The notes below the pieces were generated by a model. That model was not told the origin of the DNA. It saw only the letters and a program-made list of their open reading frames with translations, and made no database searches. This document shows, piece by piece, positions 33,235-43,782 of a DNA stretch of 64,000 nucleotides. The position numbers and the translations under genes were made by a program. How positions within the stretch are numbered: the stretch's first letter is position 1; every line of letters begins with the position of its first letter. Origin of the DNA: Galeopsis tetrahit (lineage: Eukaryota > Streptophyta > Magnoliopsida > Lamiales > Lamiaceae). The stretch is taken from contig OY776121.1 in the NCBI GenBank assembly GCA_963675135.1, positions 67,224,265-67,288,264 of the forward strand. The letters run 5' to 3'.

Positions 33235-36054
33235 ATGGAGATTAATGGTAGCTCCGGTGGTAGTCCGCCGTCGTTGGACGGTGGCGCCGCCAGATCCGGC
33301 GATGCCGAGAACTTAAATTTAGCCATAGTGGAGAGGACATCCTCTTCGGATTCTAGGATCTATTCCCCCGAACCCTTCAGCGTGAGAGTTCGCAATATTA
33401 GACCGGAGGTGGTCGTCGACCAAGAAGAGTCCTCCGAAAATGATAGGGAAGACACCGGCAACGATGCCAAAGAGGATGATGATGAGACCGACTCTGATCT
33501 GCGCGATCAGAGTCTAGATAGGGGAGTGGGCGAACAGATCGACCCTGCTCGAGTCGAGGAGACTTTGTCAAGCAGCCTCCGCGAGGACCATGAGGAGGTT
33601 GTTCGCTATGCGGCGAGCATAAGGGATATTCTGAGTGGTAGAGAGGGGTTGGATGGTGATGAACTCTCGAGGGAGACATTCTACGAGTATTACCGCGATT
33701 ACCCGCCTAGAGAGATTCCTCGCCCATACCGAGCAGCCTCTGGATCGATGTATGCGGCCTGCGAGTACGCGAGCAGCGTCTCCTCGGCCCAATTGGAGAA
33801 CTCTCGAAAGAAGTATCAATTGCCAGTCGATGTCTGCTTCTTCGTTCCTCGCGCCGACGAGAGGGCCGACCAGCCGCCAGAAGGGATGGTCGCCGTCAAC
33901 ATAGGCATGATGGAGGCAGGGTTGAGGTTCCCCCTGCACCCCAGTGTCACCAACTTCTTACGCTTTCTGGGGGTGGCCCCTTCTCAGATATTGCCGAATG
34001 GTTGGTCGAATCTGATCGGGCTCCTCACGCTGTTCGGCCTGATCGCGGCCGAGAATGGTTGTCGGAACACTTGGCTGAGCCCGAAAGAGATCAACTACTT
34101 ACTTCAAGCGGCCGAGGCTGGAAAAAAGGTGGGCTACGGTTTTTACTATGTAAAAAGCCGCGACAACATCAAATTGGTCGAAGGGGTCCCCAACAAGATC
34201 CGTGATTGGAAGACCAACTGGTGGTGGGTAGCCGGTGACTGGAAAAGTGCGGTCAGGCCGGACGGATCACCTGATCGCATTCTCATCGCCACTGAATACC
34301 AGAGAATTCGTGGTAAGTCTTTTTATTTCTGCTCGTTCTTGTCTATACTGAATAACTCCTCGCTCTTGCAGGTGAACTTGCTCGCACGAGGACTACCGAG
34401 CACCGTCTCACTACCCTCTTCCACTATCACATTTGCTGCGCGCTTAATCGTCGCTATTTGGAGAGGTCCTGCCGCTTTTTGAACAGGGAGTGTATGCGCG
34501 AGCGAGCAGGCCTTAGAGTACCTCCTCACCATATCACTCGAGAGTTTCCTCCAGGTATTAGAAATATTTCCAAGTATTTTTTGCAAAAAATTATTCTCTT
34601 CGTAATACTGATCCTTTTTGCTTTTAGTAGTGGTTCCTGACAAAGTTATCACCTACCTTTCTCCGACCCTCGATCTCGACCGAATCATGTCGAGCAAGAT
34701 GATCCGAGCGGCGAAAGCTCTCCGCGAGCGATAGATCATCGACGGCTCGGGCAAGAGAAAGAAACCGGAGACCGCGGTGGCGCCTCCGAAAAAAGCTGCC
34801 AAACAACCCCGAGGGGGCACTTCTCTCCCAAACGCTGCCGAGCAGTGGCTAGGGCCAAACGTCGAGGGGGACGTCTCGCCGAGGAGATCCCCGCCGAGGG
34901 GAAACTCGCCTCCCCCACTGGCCGTACCCCCACCAAGGCCATCTCCCCCTCGTCGAAGCACAAGGGCGCGAGAGGTCGCTGGGAGCTCGTCCGCCGGACA
35001 ACGGGCCCCTGGTGATAATACTCTCCTCGGCTGGGACGCCGTCAGGGTTGCCAAGTAAGTTTTCCGAGAAGATGCCTTTGAATATTTTCTAAGTACCTTT
35101 TCTAAACTTCCTCTCTTCTAAACTAGGCTTGTCGAGCACCCGGTCGTTGAACCGTTCAACGAGGAACTCCTCGGCTTTTACCGCTCGCGGGATCCGCAAG
35201 ACGAGGAGGTGTACCCCCAGCCCTTGGTCAGGGCCATGAGGAACATGCCACGCTCGTTGACCACGAACTTTGTCGACGAGGTCGACAATCTAAATTCCTT
35301 GGAGAATGCTAGGCAGGTCGCCATTGAGCTTAGTCGCGCATCCTTTGCTGCCGAAAAACTCTGCATCCAAATCTACGAGAATCGTAAGATCAGCGAGGAG
35401 AGGAGCGTGAAGCTTGCTCGCCTGGCGAGGGATAAGGCGGGCGTGGACAGGCAGCTGGCCGTCGCCGAGGAGAAAGTGGTCGATCTTGAGACCAAGGTGG
35501 CTGATTCTGAGGCCCAGCTTGAGGCTGTTCGGAAGAAAGATCAGGAGGATCTTCAAGTGATCGAAGATCTCCGTGCTCGCCTCAATGCTGCCGAGAACGA
35601 GCTAAAACAGAAAACTGCCGAGGCGGGCATTCTTCAAAATAATGCTGCAACTGCTGAGGAAAATTTGGCCAACCTTCGGCAAGAGCTGGTCGCCGTATCC
35701 GAGGAGAGAGATGAAAGCAATGATATCGCCGCGTGCGCAGCCATTCTATCAGTTGCCCTCACCGCCCATGAGCTTGTTCACAAACTCAAGGAGGCTCAAC
35801 CAGATGTGGACGCCACCCTGCTCGGCGGCTTCATAGACGACCTCCTCATGAGTGAAAATCCCAAGGCTGAGTCAAGTTTGCCCCTACTCCCTTTGCTGAA
35901 AATGGGGCTCCAGTTCCCTCGTCTTTTAGGTGTTCCAGTGTACTTCAATGACCCCCCAGCTGAGGAGGCTGGAGGCGAGCAGGATTCTCCTGCCGAGGTG
36001 GCGGCCGCGGGCGAGGAAGAGGGTCCTGCCGAGGAGAATGCCACTGAGATGTAA
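33235..36054 (+). pseudogene. Antisense four-exon gene of the Tat element (putative plant transposon protein), one TAG
   Basis: Exons 33235-34312, 34372-34554, 34628-35054 and 35127-36054, all with GT/AG borders (GGTAAGT, GGTATTA, AGTAAGT donors; TTGCAG, TTTTAG, ACTAG acceptors). Phases keep one frame through all joins, giving about 870 residues. The N-terminal 150 residues are acidic and Ser-rich. About residues 220-340 hold the 'putative plant transposon protein' pattern: GLRFPLHPSVTNFLRFLGVA, ILPNGWSNLIGLL, GFYYVKSRDNIKLVEGVP, DWKTNWWWVAGDWKS. Exon 3 has a Pro/Arg/Lys-rich, NLS-like stretch. Exon 4 has a long coiled coil (LARDKAGVDRQLAVAEEKVV onward) and an acidic tail. An in-frame TAG at 34732-34734 (after RAAKALRER) is the only break and could be a single C-to-T change. 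It runs opposite to gag-pol. The role is unknown; related Tat ORFs are known only as conserved extra ORFs. Confidence 0.75.
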
Positions 36055-36278
36055 AATCTCTTTTTCTTTTTGTTAGGACTGTCCGGCTACTAGGGCCTTT
36101 TTGTAATTCCAGCCTTTCCAAGGCTTTTTTAATGAATGAAACTTTTTTTTTGCTTATGACGTGTTCGTTTTTCCTTGTCACTACTTTCCAATTTATGTTA
36201 TTTATTTTTTTGCAAGTACTTTTTAATAAATGCTTTTTATCTTTTCTTTCATTGTTTTAAGTTCGTCGTTGTTATCTT
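36055..36278 (+). terminator. Probable 3' end of the antisense gene
   Basis: The stretch after the stop contains TTTTTAATGAATGAAAC (about 36128), an AATAAA-like plant polyadenylation context following T-rich sequence. pol ends on the opposite strand at 36712, so the two transcription units converge here. Confidence 0.4.
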
Positions 36279-36560
36279 GCGAGCATCTTTAAGAAAGAGT
36301 GCTCGTCTTTCCTTTGCGAGCCTCTTTAAGAAAGAGTGCTCGTCTTTCCTTTGCGAACCTCTTTAAGAAAGAGTTCTCGTCTTTCCTTTGCGAGCATCGT
36401 TAAGAAAGAGTGCTCGTCTTTCCTTTGCGAGCATCGTTAAGAAAGAGTGTTCGTCTTTCATAGTTAACCATTTGTCGGTTGAACTCTTTTATCTTAGGTA
36501 GTGATCGTCGTCGCCACTACCCTGCGAGCATCTTTAAGAAAGAGTGCTCGTCTTTCACAA
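36279..36560. repeat. 37-bp hairpin-forming tandem repeats between antisense gene and pol
   Basis: Five contiguous 37-bp units start at 36279, 36316, 36353, 36390 and 36427, with a sixth at 36524. Each contains GCGAGCATCTTTAAGAAAG followed by AGTGCTCGTC, so CGAGCA pairs with TGCTCG around an inner CTTT/AAAG stem. The GCTCG/CGAGC motif is also the stem of the LTR hairpins of this element. Confidence 0.9.
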
Positions 36561-36711
36561 CTGGCTACGCAGAGCCCTATCTAAAATTTCTAAAACTTAT
36601 CTAACACTTTGATGAAATTTACAAACTTTTTGATAAACACTTGGTACTAAAGATTTGATGAATTGAAACATGACTAGATACAAATTACACATATATAAAG
36701 AAATTAAAAAC

Positions 36712-37959
36712 TTACTGATAAAATTTCTTCAACTTGACTGCATTCCACGGGTACTTGCTTGGTTTGCCCTCGAGATCTTCTAGCTCGTACGATCCGTTCA
36801 AGAGTGTGCGCGTTATTCGGTACGGACCCTCCCAAGTCGGGCCAAGTATGCCAATGGATTGCTCCGTCGCCCGCCGAAGTACGAGCTGGCCGATGGAGAA
36901 TTGGCGAGCACGTACTTTGGTGTTGTAGTAGCGCTCTGACCTTTGTTTGTAGACCACATTTTTCTCGTCCGCTGTTAGTCTTCGCTCCTCTAGGAAGTCC
37001 AAATCGGAGAGATGTGCATCGTTATTTAACTGCTCGTCATAATTTGCTACTCGAAAGGTGGCGACCTGCCCCTCTGCTGGTATGACAGCTTCGGTTCTGA
37101 ACGCGAGCGCGAACGGTGTCTCACCTGTAGAATTCCTCGTGGTCGTCCGATATGCCCATAGAACCATGTGCAGCTCGTCCGCCCATTTGCCCTTCAATCC
37201 ATCTAGCTTAGCTTTCAAGGTGTGCTTGATGATTTTGTTGATTGCCTCTACTTGCCCATTTGATTGTGGATGATAGGGTGTTGAAAAAAATTTCTTGATG
37301 TTCCACTTTGAGCAGAATTCCAGCATGTCTTGACTCGTGAACTGACGTCCGTTGTCGGTCACTATCGCTCGTGGTAGGCCGAACCTGCAAATTATATTCT
37401 TCCAAATGAAGCTTGTCATCTGGCCCGTTGTGATGGTCTTCAATGCCTTTGCTTCTGTCCATTTGGTGAAGTAATCGACTTCTATGACTACGAAAGTTAC
37501 TCCCCCAGCAGCTGGTGGGAAAGGTCCGATGATGTCGATCCCCCACTTCGCGAAAGGCCACGAACTATACACCGAGATGAGCTCGTCTGGTGGAGAGTGA
37601 ATGGCGGGAGCGAAGGCTTGACATCTCTTGCACGTCTGCGCGTAGTGGATTGCATCCTTCTTCAGTGTTGGCCAGAAATAGCCTTGCCTTATGATTTTTA
37701 AAGCGAGCGCTTGCCCCCTTGTATGATTTCCACACACTCCGTCGTGGATTTCATACATGACGATCTTCGCTTCGTCTTCTCCGAGGCATTTCAATAAAGG
37801 CATTGAAAAACCTCGTTTGTACAGCTGGTCGCCAACAATAGTGTACCTTGCGGACCTGAGCTGCAGTCTGGTCGCCTTCACCTTGTCGTCCGGGAGCTCG
37901 TCGGTCTTGATGTACTTGGTGATCGGCGTCCTCCAGTCCTCGTCGCTGGTCGCTTCAAT
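36712..37959 (-). pseudogene. Tat integrase, 3' part of pol
   Basis: About 415 residues after the TAG at 37960-37962. It shows the HHCC zinc-binding module (H in EIHDGVCGNH, C in CKRCQ), then the DDE core: D in KWGIDIIGPFPP, D in IVTDNGRQF, E in GQVEAINKIIKH. The C-terminal region reads QLVLRRATEQSIGILGPTWE and GPYRITRTLLNGSYELED, a GPY/F-like module. It integrates the cDNA and acts in the nucleus. The frame is open from 37957 to the stop at 36712-36714. It is continuous with the RT/RNase H frame apart from the single TAG, so it was part of one polyprotein. Confidence 0.9.
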
Positions 37960-40776
37960 CTACAAAATTTGACCTCTGCTCACTGACGGGGAAGAAATCT
38001 TAGTGATGGTTGCTTCTGAAAATATTGCCTCCCCCTCTGAAGTGGCCAGCCGAGCTAAAGCATCTGCTTGCGTATTCTCCTCCCTAGGGATTTGCTCGAT
38101 GTGAAACTGATCGAATTGCTCGAGCAATCCTTTCACCAAGTCTTGATACTTCAACATTTGATCGCCGCAAGCCTCGTACTCGCCCATTATCTGACATACC
38201 ACTAGCTGAGAATCGGAAAAAAAAACCAGTTTTCTGGCGCCCACGGCCATAGCTATCCTGATTCCTGCGACCAGAGCCTCGTACTCTGCCTCGTTGTTCG
38301 TCGCCCGATATTCGAACTCGATCGCCGAAGCAAAAGTCTGTCCGGCTGGACTGGTGAGGACGACTCCTGCCCCTGCTTTGGTGCTCGTCGAAGAGCCATC
38401 GACGAACAGTGTCCAAGGAAGCTCGATTTCCTTGTCCAATTTTTCTGGGAAAGTGAGTTCCACAATGAATTCCGCCAACACTTGTCCCTTGATTGCCGTT
38501 CTGGGCGAGTAGGTAAGCCCAAATTGCCCGATTTCCACCGACCATTTCAAAAGCCTTCCAGTGGTATCCGGACGATGAAGTGCTCGCCGAAGAGGAAAAG
38601 TCGTGAGGACGACCACCTCGTGGTCGAACAGGTATTGCCTTAGTTTTCTGACGCTCATGACCAATGCGTACGCCAATTTTTCCATTGGAGTGTATCTCAA
38701 CTCCGCTTCTCTCAGTGTCTGACTTACATAATAGATTGGAAGATGTGTGCTCCCCTCTGCTCGGACGAGCACTGAACTGATCGCACAGTCAGTGGCCGCC
38801 AAGTAGAGATACAAGACTTCTCCGGGTACTGGCTTAGATAGGACCTTCGGATCCGATAAATATTCCTTTAGCTTACCGAAAGCTTTTTCACATTCGTCTG
38901 TCCATTCGAACCTCCCTTTTTTCAAAGCATCGAAAAAAGGTTTGCAACGATCGCCCGTTCGTGCTATGAATCTGTTTAGCGATGCCAGGCATCCTGTCAA
39001 CCTCTGCACTTCTTTTACGTTTCTTGGGCTTTGCATATCGATGATTGCTTGAATTTTACTCGGATTCGCCTCGATGCCCCGCTGGCTAACCAAGTGCCCC
39101 AGAAATTTCCCGGAGCTAACTCCAAAACTGCATTTCTTTGGATTTAACTTCATGTTGTATTCTTTCAGAATATCGAATGTCAAGGAGAGGTGGTGCAGGT
39201 GATCTTCCTTTCGTAAACTTTTGACAACGATGTCGTCGATGTAGACCTCCACCATCTCGCCGATGTGTTGCTCAAACATCTTATTTACCAGTCTTTGGTA
39301 TGTTGCCCCCGCGTTTTTCAAACCAAAAGGCATTCTCTTCCAACTGTACATGTCCGTTGCGGTCATGAAAGCAGTGTGTCGCTGGTCGTCGGGATGCATA
39401 GCAATCTGATGGTACCCCGCGAAAGCGTCCATGAAAGTTAACATCTCGTGCCCCGCTGTATTGTCCACCAAATGATCGATGTGGGGCATCGGAAAGTGAT
39501 CTTTTGGACAGGCGTCGTTTAAATCTGTGAAGTCTATACACAATCTCCACGACCCGGTCGCCTTTTTGACGAGCACTGGATTTGCCAACCGCTCAGGATC
39601 AGTTCCAGTTTTCTCAATTAATTTATTGTCGATCAATTTCTTGACTTCTACTGCCATAGCCGCATACTCATCGGGCCCAAATTTTCTTCGTTTTTTGGTG
39701 ATGGGTCTTCTTGTTGGATCAATGTTTAACTTGTGGCAGGCGTGGCTTGTTTTGATACCTACCATGTCCTCATGCGACCATGCGAAAGCTCCGACGTTTT
39801 CTTTTAAAAATGCGATTATATCGGACCGCATGTGTGCTGGTAAATTTGAACCTATGAATACCTCGAGTTCCGGACGAGCATCGTTTAAATGAATAGTTTC
39901 AAGGTCCTCTGCTGAAGTTGCCCGCTCTTTAGGCTCCTTCCAACGAGGATCCTCGATTCCGGACTTTGGCTCAAACCCTAACCTGGGCTCCAGATCTGGA
40001 ATGTTTTCTGGAACCTGGTCGTCGGGGAACTGGTCGCCCGAATATGTGTGCTCGTCGATTTCTATTGGGGTGTGGTCATCCACGTCCATGGAGGCGTGCT
40101 CGTTTGCCTCCACTAGGTGGTCGTCGAAACGTTGACTGCACTCTCCAACTTCGATCTTTCGGTACTTGCAAGGAAGACCTTCTAGGTAGTTCATTTGTTC
40201 TTTTTCTTTTTTACACTCAATATACTGGCCAATCATAGGAGTTTCTTTAGAATGGCGCTTAGCGAAACGGACGAGACACTCCCTCGCCCGTGTCTGGTCG
40301 CCCTTGACGGTTATAACTCCCGCCAAGGTCGAAAATTTTACACAGTAGAAAAAGGTAGAAGTGGCCGCCTTGAACTCGTTGAAGAAAGGTCGGCCGAGGA
40401 ACACATTGTAGGACGATGGCATGTCTACGATCAGGAAGTCGAGTTGCCGAGTATGGTGCATTTCTGGCTCTTTTGACGATGCCAACTCCAGGGAGAGTCT
40501 GATTTTTCCGATTGGAAGGTTGTGCGTGTCCCCGAAACCTACGATAATATCGTCGCAAGGCTCAATGTAATCTGCATATCCACCGAGGGCATCAAGAGTA
40601 TGCTTGAAAAGGATGTTGGTGTATGCCCCGGTGTCGACCATCATGCGATGGACAATAGTTCCCATGATTTTCCCCGTGATGACCAAAGCATCATTGTTTG
40701 GTTGCACCACGCTGTTCAGATCGTCATTTGTGAAAACGAGCTGGTGGGATGGGGGCTGCTCGGCGGCAGGGGCGAT
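37960..40776 (-). pseudogene. Tat protease, reverse transcriptase and dual RNase H
   Basis: Open frame of over 900 codons. Protease: MMVDTGAYTNILF (about residue 26), with FLGRPFFNEF downstream. RT: LVKKATGSWRLCIDFTDLND, RMPFGLKNAGATYQRL and catalytic YIDD at about residue 490 (39232-39243). The first, gypsy-type RNase H follows (FEWTDECEKAFGKLKEYL, VLYLYLAATDCAISSVLV). A second, archaeal-type RNase H comes next (WTLFVDGSSTSTKAGAGVVL, NNEAEYEALVAGI, FSDSQLVV, NTQADALARLA). Two RNase H domains mark the Tat lineage. It ends at a TAG (37960-37962) in frame with integrase. Upstream it is in frame with gag but separated by a TGA at 40777-40779. Confidence 0.9.
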
Positions 40777-42734
40777 TCACACTTGATGTACGTTGTTGAG
40801 TGCTCGCATGTCGCTCTGCTGTCGGCGAACAGACAGAGCTTTCCCGGACTGAGTTCCCCCTAGGGGGCCTTCCAAAACCATACAACCCCCACCAACATTA
40901 TCGATGTCGCCCGGTGGGTGGTTCGGCATGGGGGGAGCTAGTTTCTGGCGATTGAGCTGCTGGCGAAGGTCGTCGCTGTCGTCGCGATGCTTCTTGCCCC
41001 GGTTGTGGCCATTTCCTCCTCCGGACTTGATGAACTGGGCGAGCTTGCCCTCATTGTACAGCTTGAAGAGATTTCTCACCAAGTCTCGGAACCCATTGGT
41101 GTGGTGGCCGACAGAGTTGTGGTAGTTGCAAAACTTACTACCATCGAGATTTGCATCGCTCGTATGCATGGGCTTTGCTTGGGGGAGCAGATTCTTTCCC
41201 CTGATTGCATCGTAGATGCCCCTAGGGTCAACGGTGAGGGCTTCCCTGAATTGGAGGATCTCGGGAGACTCCTCGAAAGGCCTGAAGTTTGATGGGCGAG
41301 CACTGCCGCCCTGAGTGGTCGCCTTTTTGGGCTGGGAAGACTCCCCAATGTTAGAATTTTTCTTTGGCCAAACTCTTTTGGCCGCATCCGGCTGCTCGTT
41401 AGCCTTGGCGGCGTCCATAATCTCTTCCATTTGGATGAAATTTCCCGCCCTACTGCGGAAATCCGCATAGGAAACGGGGAAAGAGGTATGCATAGATTCC
41501 CATAGCTTGGAACCTATTCTTAGTCCGGAGATAGCCGAGATTAGATTTGTCTCGTCATTAACAGCTTCTCCGTCGATCACCAACCTATCGAAACGTTCGA
41601 TAAAGTCCTTGCCCGATTCGGTTGGTGTTTGGCGAACGTTTGCCAAACGTTGCTTTGAGGCTGGGCGAGCAGCAATAGACCCAAAGTGAGTCAAGAATTG
41701 TTGCCCCAGCTCTAGGAAAGAGGTGATGGATCCGGCACCCAAGGTGGTGTACCAGCGATGAGCTCGATCTCCCAAGGTCAAGGAGAAGTTTCTGCATTGG
41801 GTGGCGTCCGTTGCCCCGATTGAGGCCATATAACTTGCATACTTAGAAAGATGCACCCTTGGGTCGGACGCCCCATCGTAAGCTGCCATAGAAAGCATTT
41901 GAATCTTCCTTTGGATGGGGGCAGTGAGAATCACAATACTTAAAGGTGGAGTGGGTAGAGTGACAGGTGGGGCAGTGCCTTGCTTTGCTGCGACCACCTC
42001 TGCTCGCAAAGTCTCCATCTCCAACTTCATCATTTTTTGAGTTTCGAGGAACTGGGCGAACTACCCCTCCTCGTCGGTTTGTGGTCGGGGGACGACGACC
42101 TCATCGCGTCGGCTCCCGCGAGAAGCTGTCGGGTGATCACCCTGGTGTGATCGCCTGGGAGAACGCCTCTCTAACTGATGGTTGTGGTAACTCTTTGACT
42201 GAGCTCGCCCACCACCTGGCCCTACTCGATCTAGGGCGGAGACCCTGTCTCCTTTCCTTTTACCACGATCTTTGTGGTCGTCTTTGGCTGGTCGTCGCCC
42301 AATATCAAAGTGTATTGGGCGAGGAGCATTTCGTGGGTCCTTGTCGCCCACCCGGTTGAATACGGAGCCCGTCCGTATGATTCTCCCGTATGACTGTTAT
42401 GGGAGCGAACTGGTGCTTTGTTTTTCTCCCCGTCCCGGGGACGAACAGAATAAGAATGATAGGAACGGTTGTCCTCCTCATCGTTATTTAACCTCGCTTT
42501 GGCCTTGCGAGCTCGGTCAAATTCCTGGTCTTTGGCCTTCTCGGCCTCTTCGACCTCGAGTAACCTCCTCTTCTCCAGGAGGAAATCGGAGAATTCTTTC
42601 ATATACTGGGGGTTTTTCATGATGTCCCCCATGTCCAAGTTTACAAAAGGGTTTGGCGGTGGAGCCACCGGCGCCGGAGGGTGCTCGTTCCCTCCGAGCG
42701 GTGGGGTTCCACCATGATGAGAACGTTGAGACAT
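40777..42734 (-). pseudogene. Tat gag, frameshifted
   Basis: The start MSQRSHHGGTPPLGG (42734) leads into a Pro-rich then charged N-terminus. A frameshift near 42350 and a TAG at 42061-42063 precede FAQFLETQKMMKLEMETL. The core follows: IQRKIQMLSMAAYDGASDPR, CRNFSLTLGDRAHRWYTTLG, LTHFGSIAARPASKQRLANV and ESGKDFIERFDRL, the retrotransposon gag domain that forms the particle. A residual CCHC-like knuckle is CNYHNSVGHHTNGFRDL (the last Cys is not apparent). It ends at a TGA (40777-40779). Confidence 0.85.
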
Positions 42735-43045
42735 CGTTTAAAGAGTGTCTTTTCTAAAAGATTACAAAGTAATGATCTAGAAACGAAAGATTAAAGTTCT
42801 TACGCAGAAGAACGTGTTATTACAACTACTAATCTTAGCAAAGTAATAACAGAATCTTGAAAACACAAATACAAGGAGATCAAACTCCAAAATATGCTAT
42901 GAAAACTGAAAATGTTCAAGAACACGAAGAACACTAACAAGCGTAAATAATGCTTTAAACGGTAGATCTACCGATTAAAACTTAAAAAACAAGAGTTTGC
43001 TAGCCGATCGCTCGATGATCGGTTGAAACCTTGATGATGAACACG

Positions 43046-43073
43046 TAAAAGGTCCCCTCCTTCTAGCGCCAAA
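43046..43073 (-). other. Tat primer binding site region
   Basis: On the minus strand, directly next to the 5' LTR, the sequence reads TTTGGCGCTAGAAGGAGGGG. The TTGGCGC core is the start of many gypsy PBSs, here with a changed distal part. Confidence 0.6.
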
Positions 43074-43782
43074 TGTTGTATGCACTAATATCGGGAGGAT
43101 TCGGATGTGGACTATTCGTTAGTACGATACAAACATATATTATGATCGGGGGTTATTACGTGTTTGAATGGGTTATTTATGATGATTAATATGAAGAACT
43201 AAACAATAACAAATGAAGAACAAAGATGTAGCTTTTTGGAGAAGCTAAAAGCTTGAGAGCTTAGGGAGAGTATATTGCTTAGGTTTGGGTGATTTTGTGG
43301 AATGGAGAACTTGTGTGTTACAATGAGCCTTTTAGGCATTATATAGTGGTTTTCGGGGTCTGCCCGTCCTTTACACGTGGCACAACCTTACTAGACCTGT
43401 CTCCTGCCCGAAAAGGTGATGGGATGGTGCATTTAATGCTAAACCGCCACTGGTGGTCGTCCTCGGCGAGATGCTGAGCAACTGGAAAACCAGCTCGTCA
43501 CTCGCCGCCGTGGTCGCCAAGTCTTGTCATCTCCCAAAGCTTCAACACTTGCCTTCTCTAGCTCAAATGTATACCTGCTCGCCAACATCTTTGGGCGAGC
43601 AGTTCACTAGAATATGCTCGCCAACATATTTGGGCGAGCACTCAAATATATTAAATACTAATTATATTACATTTTCTTCTTGTTGACAGGTCGTCGCTTG
43701 ACTTTGTTGACTGGTCCTCGCCACGTAAGCTGGTGACTAGGATTGAATTGTCAAAGATTGACTTCTTTGACTAGGTATAACA
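43074..43782 (-). repeat. Tat 5' LTR (element orientation)
   Basis: 709 bp, TGTTGTATGCAC...GGTATAACA on the plus strand. It matches 31943-32675 with about twelve substitutions by eye and lacks one 24-bp repeat unit. It has the same paired stem-loops (43575-43642) and a minus-strand TATA box near 43338. Confidence 0.9.

Larger units (their letters stand above)
31943..43782 (-). mobile_element. Tat-lineage Ty3-gypsy retrotransposon with antisense gene, TSD CCCAA
   Basis: An 11.8-kb element in minus orientation, flanked by CCCAA duplications (31938-31942 and 43783-43787). In element order: 5' LTR (43074-43782), PBS, gag, protease, RT, two RNase H domains, integrase, tandem hairpin repeats, an antisense spliced gene, PPT, 3' LTR (31943-32675). 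The second, archaeal-type RNase H and the antisense ORF downstream of integrase are marks of the Tat group, known from Grande and Retand. I count about a dozen substitutions between the LTRs. gag and pol each carry stops or frameshifts, so this copy is probably inactive. Confidence 0.9.

Noticed and set aside
38084..42717. Several 60-150 codon frames on either strand within the Tat gag-pol region
   Set aside because: Shadows of the strongly GC-biased pol and gag frames; no motifs of their own.
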